Positions 61,500 to 64,000 of a stretch of 64,000 nucleotides of DNA are shown here, in pieces. This DNA comes from Actinospica robiniae DSM 44927. Lineage in GTDB: Bacteria > Actinomycetota > Actinomycetes > Streptomycetales > Catenulisporaceae. Every line of letters begins with the position of its first letter. The first letter of the stretch is position 1. Location of the stretch: the NCBI RefSeq assembly GCF_000504285.1, contig NZ_KI632511.1:5438154-5502153 (forward strand). Reading direction: 5' to 3'. Below the pieces are notes generated by a model. That model had not been told where the DNA came from and ran no database searches. It saw only the letters and a list, made by a program, of their open reading frames with translations. Position numbers and translations under genes: made by a program.

Positions 61500-62792
61500 A
61501 TGGGCACGAACCCGATTGGCGCCGACAAGGACGCGGCCGAGCAACTGGCCGCCGAAGCGGTTTACGCCCTGCGCGGGTCCGACGAAGCCGGCTACGAGCG
61601 CTGCTTGCGACTCCTGACGGTGCGGCCGAATGCGTCGGGCTGGGAACACCTCGTCGACCGGACCATCACGGCCCGCCTGCAACGCGACCTCACGGAACTG
61701 TGGCGGCGCGGATGGCAGCCCACCGACGTGGTCCGCATGGCGAACCGACGTTTCGGGGCCGTGCACGCACGGCTGGCCACGGACACCATCGCGGCGGAGA
61801 TGCGCACCTACGCCACGACGACCGTCGACGAGCGGTGGCTGGAGCAGCTCTCGGCGTTGAACGCGCAGGTCTGGTGGCAGGACCGGGGAAACCACCTGCA
61901 GGAGTGGCGCCATCGGGAGGGCCTCGATCGGGAGGCCGGCATCGCGTGCGTTCTGGAAGTGCTCTCGATGTTCGCCGTCCTTCCGAGGCTCGAGCAGCTC
62001 GGCCCGCTTCCCGGCACTGCCCGGCGGCCGCCCTCGGGCGCGGATGCCCGCGCCGATGGCCGTGGGTCACCGTCGAAGGCAGCTGTCAACCAGCGCATAC
62101 TCGTCAGAGTCCGCGCGCTCCTGTCCAAAGCCGAGTCCACCGACTACCCCGCCGAGGCCGAGACGTTCACCGCCGGCGCGCAGGCGCTGATGGCCCGCCA
62201 CAGCATCGACGCCGCCATGCTCTGGGCAGAGTCCGGCGACGCCCCCGATGCCCCCCGAGGCCGTCGCCTCGGCATCGACGCCCCGTACGAGACCGCGAAG
62301 GCGATGCTGGTGACCGTGGTCGCACAAGCGAACCGCTGCCAGGCGGTGTGGAACAAGGAACTGGGCTTCTCCACGGTCATCGGCTTCCCCGCCGACCTCG
62401 ACGCAGTAGAACTTCTTCACACCTCTCTCCTCGTCCAGGCCACGACCGCGCTGGTGAAGTCCGGCACGCGCGCCCACGGCGACGGCCAGTCGAGGACCCG
62501 AGCCTTCCGCTCGGCGTTCCTCACGTCCTATGCCCAGCGCATCGGCGAACGGTTGTCCGCCGCGGCGGGCGAAGCGGTGCATCAAGCCTCTGCCGAACCC
62601 GGGCACGCAGGCCTGCTACCCGTCCTCGCAGCCCGCGACCGAGCGATCGAGGAAGCCGTGGATGAGATGTTCGGCAAAACGAAGAAGCACCGAGTCGCCG
62701 CCCGGTACGACATGGAGGGGTGGATGTCCGGCCGCGCTGCCGCCGATGAGGCCAGACTTCAGGAGAACAGACGGATTCCCGGATCTCGCTGA
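61500..62792 (+). CDS. DUF2786 domain protein
   Basis: A 430-residue protein. The C-terminal half carries DUF2786 (ILVRVRALLSKAESTDYPAEAETFTAGAQALMARHSID in parts), a family also seen in phage- and toxin-associated loci. The N-terminal half is helical and tryptophan-rich without a recognised domain. A perfect -10 TAAAAT (61488-61493) ends 6 nt before the ATG, so the mRNA is leaderless. Function unknown. Confidence 0.88.
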   Translation: MGTNPIGADKDAAEQLAAEAVYALRGSDEAGYERCLRLLTVRPNASGWEHLVDRTITARLQRDLTELWRRGWQPTDVVRMANRRFGAVHARLATDTIAAEMRTYATTTVDERWLEQLSALNAQVWWQDRGNHLQEWRHREGLDREAGIACVLEVLSMFAVLPRLEQLGPLPGTARRPPSGADARADGRGSPSKAAVNQRILVRVRALLSKAESTDYPAEAETFTAGAQALMARHSIDAAMLWAESGDAPDAPRGRRLGIDAPYETAKAMLVTVVAQANRCQAVWNKELGFSTVIGFPADLDAVELLHTSLLVQATTALVKSGTRAHGDGQSRTRAFRSAFLTSYAQRIGERLSAAAGEAVHQASAEPGHAGLLPVLAARDRAIEEAVDEMFGKTKKHRVAARYDMEGWMSGRAAADEARLQENRRIPGSR

Positions 62793-62893
62793 AATCGCCG
62801 CCGAGCGGCGGGCAGACATGGATGTGTCAGCCAACCGCGCAAACCGACAGCCGCCGACCCTTTCCGAACCAGCCGGCAGTCACGCGCGGGGGT

Positions 62894-62914
62894 CCAGGGG
62901 GCGGAGCCCCCTGG
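62894..62914. terminator. Hairpin after the DUF2786 gene
   Basis: CCAGGGGGC-GGA-GCCCCCTGG forms a perfect 9-bp stem 102 bp past the stop. A second weaker pairing (GTGGGG/CCCCAC) follows. Confidence 0.6.
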
Positions 62915-62962
62915 CGTGGGGTGTGGGGCCGTGCCCCACTTCGAAAACAGGACCTCCGCGCC

Positions 62963-63029
62963 TACGACGAAGCCCCGCCGTAGCGCGCAGCGAAGCAAGC
63001 GCGTAGGCGGGGCTACAGGTAGGTCAGCG
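62963..63029. repeat. Dispersed hairpin repeat (copy 2), next to ssrA
   Basis: AGCCCCGCC and GGCGGGGCT pair around GC-rich inner arms, giving a strong hairpin immediately past the ssrA 3' end, so it probably serves as the ssrA terminator. It is related to the copy at 60481-60545. Confidence 0.68.
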
Positions 63030-63431
63030 TGGAGGTGCCGGGAATCGAACCCGGGTCCATCAGCGGCTCAGCAAGGCTTCTACGGGCGTAGTCCCGTGCG
63101 AGTTTCTCGGCTCCGGTGATCCCCGGGACGGGTCACCGACAAGCCCAGCCACGTGAGTTTCCCTCATTCGCCCGTAGCCTGCTCATGAGGTTTAGCCCCC
63201 TAGCGATGCCGCGTCCAGGTCGGGGGCGATCCTGGGGCGACAAAGGCGCTGTGCCAGCGCCTCACTGCGTTTCTAGAGAACTAGATCAGGCAGCGAGACG
63301 GAGGTCGGCCTTGGCCATCTGCTTAGAGTTGGCATTTGTTTTTTTGCCGTGTTTTTGGTTAACGAGATCATCACGGCTTCCTCGGCCCGCTTCCCCTGCG
63401 TCAACGTCCAATGTCGAAACCGTTCACCCCC
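63030..63431 (-). ncRNA. ssrA: tmRNA (ssrA)
   Basis: Transfer-messenger RNA of about 402 nt that rescues stalled ribosomes. The tRNA-like ends pair as GGGGGTG and CACCTCC with A as discriminator, and the T arm GGGTTCGATTCCC is intact. The 5' part contains GGTTTCGACATTGG, typical of tmRNA. The tag ORF (63333 down to 63286) encodes ANSKQMAKADLRLAA and ends TGA; LAA is the ClpXP degron. CCA is not encoded. smpB is not adjacent. The ends are set by pairing and may shift by a base or two. Confidence 0.95.
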
Positions 63432-63614
63432 GGGGTGGTGGAACCACACACGGGTCGGCCGCGCGCTCGGGGCGCGCCGGCAGAAGAGCGATGTGTGCAG
63501 TTCTCAAACAGCAGCCGACGTCTGGTCGACGCGGCCTCTACCAGGATAGCCGTTGGCGTGGCCGGGGAGCCACTTGTTTGCGATCAGCGAACACCCGTGT
63601 CTGTGCTGCGGCGA

Positions 63615-64000
63615 TCATCGCAGGTCAGGCACCAGGACCAGCTTGCCGCGGGTGTGGCGCTGCTTCGAGAGCTGGAAGGCTTCGGCCGCCTTCTCCAGCG
63701 GCAGCTCCTGCTGCACGTGGACCTCGAGCTCCTTCTCGTCGACCAGGCGCGCGAGTTCCTTGAGGCCCTTCGCGTCGGGCTCGACGAAGACGAACTTGCC
63801 GCCGAACTCGGTGACCTTGGGGTTGACCACCGAGACCATCCGGCTGGGGTCCTTCACCAGCGGCACCGAGCGCTCGATCGTGTCGCCGCCGATGTAGTCG
63901 ACGACGGCGTCGACGCCGTCGGGGGCGAGTTCGCGGACCCGGGCTTCGAGGCCGGGGCCGTATTCGACCGGCTCGGCGCCGAGGTCGGTGACGAACTCGT
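63615..64000 (-). CDS. NADP-dependent oxidoreductase, C-terminal part (MDR family)
   Basis: The frame is open to the window edge, so the N-terminus is missing. The 128 visible residues include GPGLEARVRELAPDGVDAVVDYIGG and the C-terminal LPLEKAAEAFQLSKQRHTRGKLVLVPDL (in parts). These are typical of the nucleotide-binding half of medium-chain alcohol dehydrogenase/quinone reductases. Substrate unknown. Confidence 0.85.
   Translation of the reverse strand, partial: EFVTDLGAEPVEYGPGLEARVRELAPDGVDAVVDYIGGDTIERSVPLVKDPSRMVSVVNPKVTEFGGKFVFVEPDAKGLKELARLVDEKELEVHVQQELPLEKAAEAFQLSKQRHTRGKLVLVPDLR

Noticed and set aside
61043-61528. Minus-strand frame of 161 codons
   Set aside because: It overlaps the ends of two genes, has no ribosome site and mostly Arg/Ser-rich sequence. 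One short segment looks protein-like, so it may be a relic, but I cannot support a gene.

Overview
The window is about 72% G+C DNA from a filamentous-type actinomycete (Actinomycetota). The gene orders rpmG-hadA-hadB...secE and clpS-DUF2017-mec...cysO-cysM-murI-rph-rdgB match those known from Streptomyces and Mycobacterium. The many genes whose start codon sits 6-7 nt after a TANNNT -10 box also fit that phylum, and an order such as Streptomycetales or Catenulisporales is plausible. No phage, IS element or CRISPR array was found. Most of the window is chromosomal core, with accessory stretches at about 30-34, 45-52 and 60-63 kb.

Layout. 0-5.7 kb (minus): secE, tRNA-Trp, a TetR/MFS efflux pair with matching operators, murB, two MaoC/Had-like dehydratases, rpmG, tRNA-Met and tRNA-Thr. 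5.9-8.5 kb (plus): a beta-helix membrane protein, a RutE-like nitroreductase and an unusual short-variable-arm tRNA-Leu(UAG). 8.5-12 kb (minus): a sugar ABC transporter preceded by DasR-type operator sequences. 12-20.2 kb (minus): rdgB, rph, murI, cysM, cysO, a Cys-containing leader peptide, two membrane glycosyltransferases, mec, DUF2017 and clpS. 20.3-22.2 kb (plus): pncB-pncA for NAD salvage, with a palindrome over the pncB start.

22-33 kb holds an RDD protein, HPPD with a divergent Lrp regulator, DUF5819 plus an HTTM-DCC1 fusion, an IclR regulator, a DEAD/DEAH helicase, a secreted repeat protein and an MFS transporter. The RDD and helicase genes are each preceded by a homologous 26-codon ORF whose stop overlaps their start codon. 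33-45 kb holds an orphan SecA2-like ATPase, a three-subunit molybdenum hydroxylase, DUF3039, YqgE, MurA, a quinone oxidoreductase and malic enzyme.

45-51.4 kb is the most distinctive cluster: a DUF4132 protein, a ClpP homologue with Gly in place of the catalytic Ser, a PopR/ClgR-like regulator ending in LAA, and an XRE-NB-ARC-TPR (STAND) protein. The clpP-like and STAND promoters share the palindrome TCTGCT-n-AGCAGA, each as a double site, which suggests one regulon. 51.4-60.5 kb carries small membrane proteins, a Nudix hydrolase, a sedolisin protease, RNase HI, an S9 peptidase and an ECF sigma factor with a likely anti-sigma partner. 60.5-63.0 kb is bounded by two related hairpin repeats and contains a truncated toxin-like fragment, an immunity-like gene and a DUF2786 protein. 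It ends at ssrA (tmRNA, tag ANSKQMAKADLRLAA), and the window closes inside an oxidoreductase gene.
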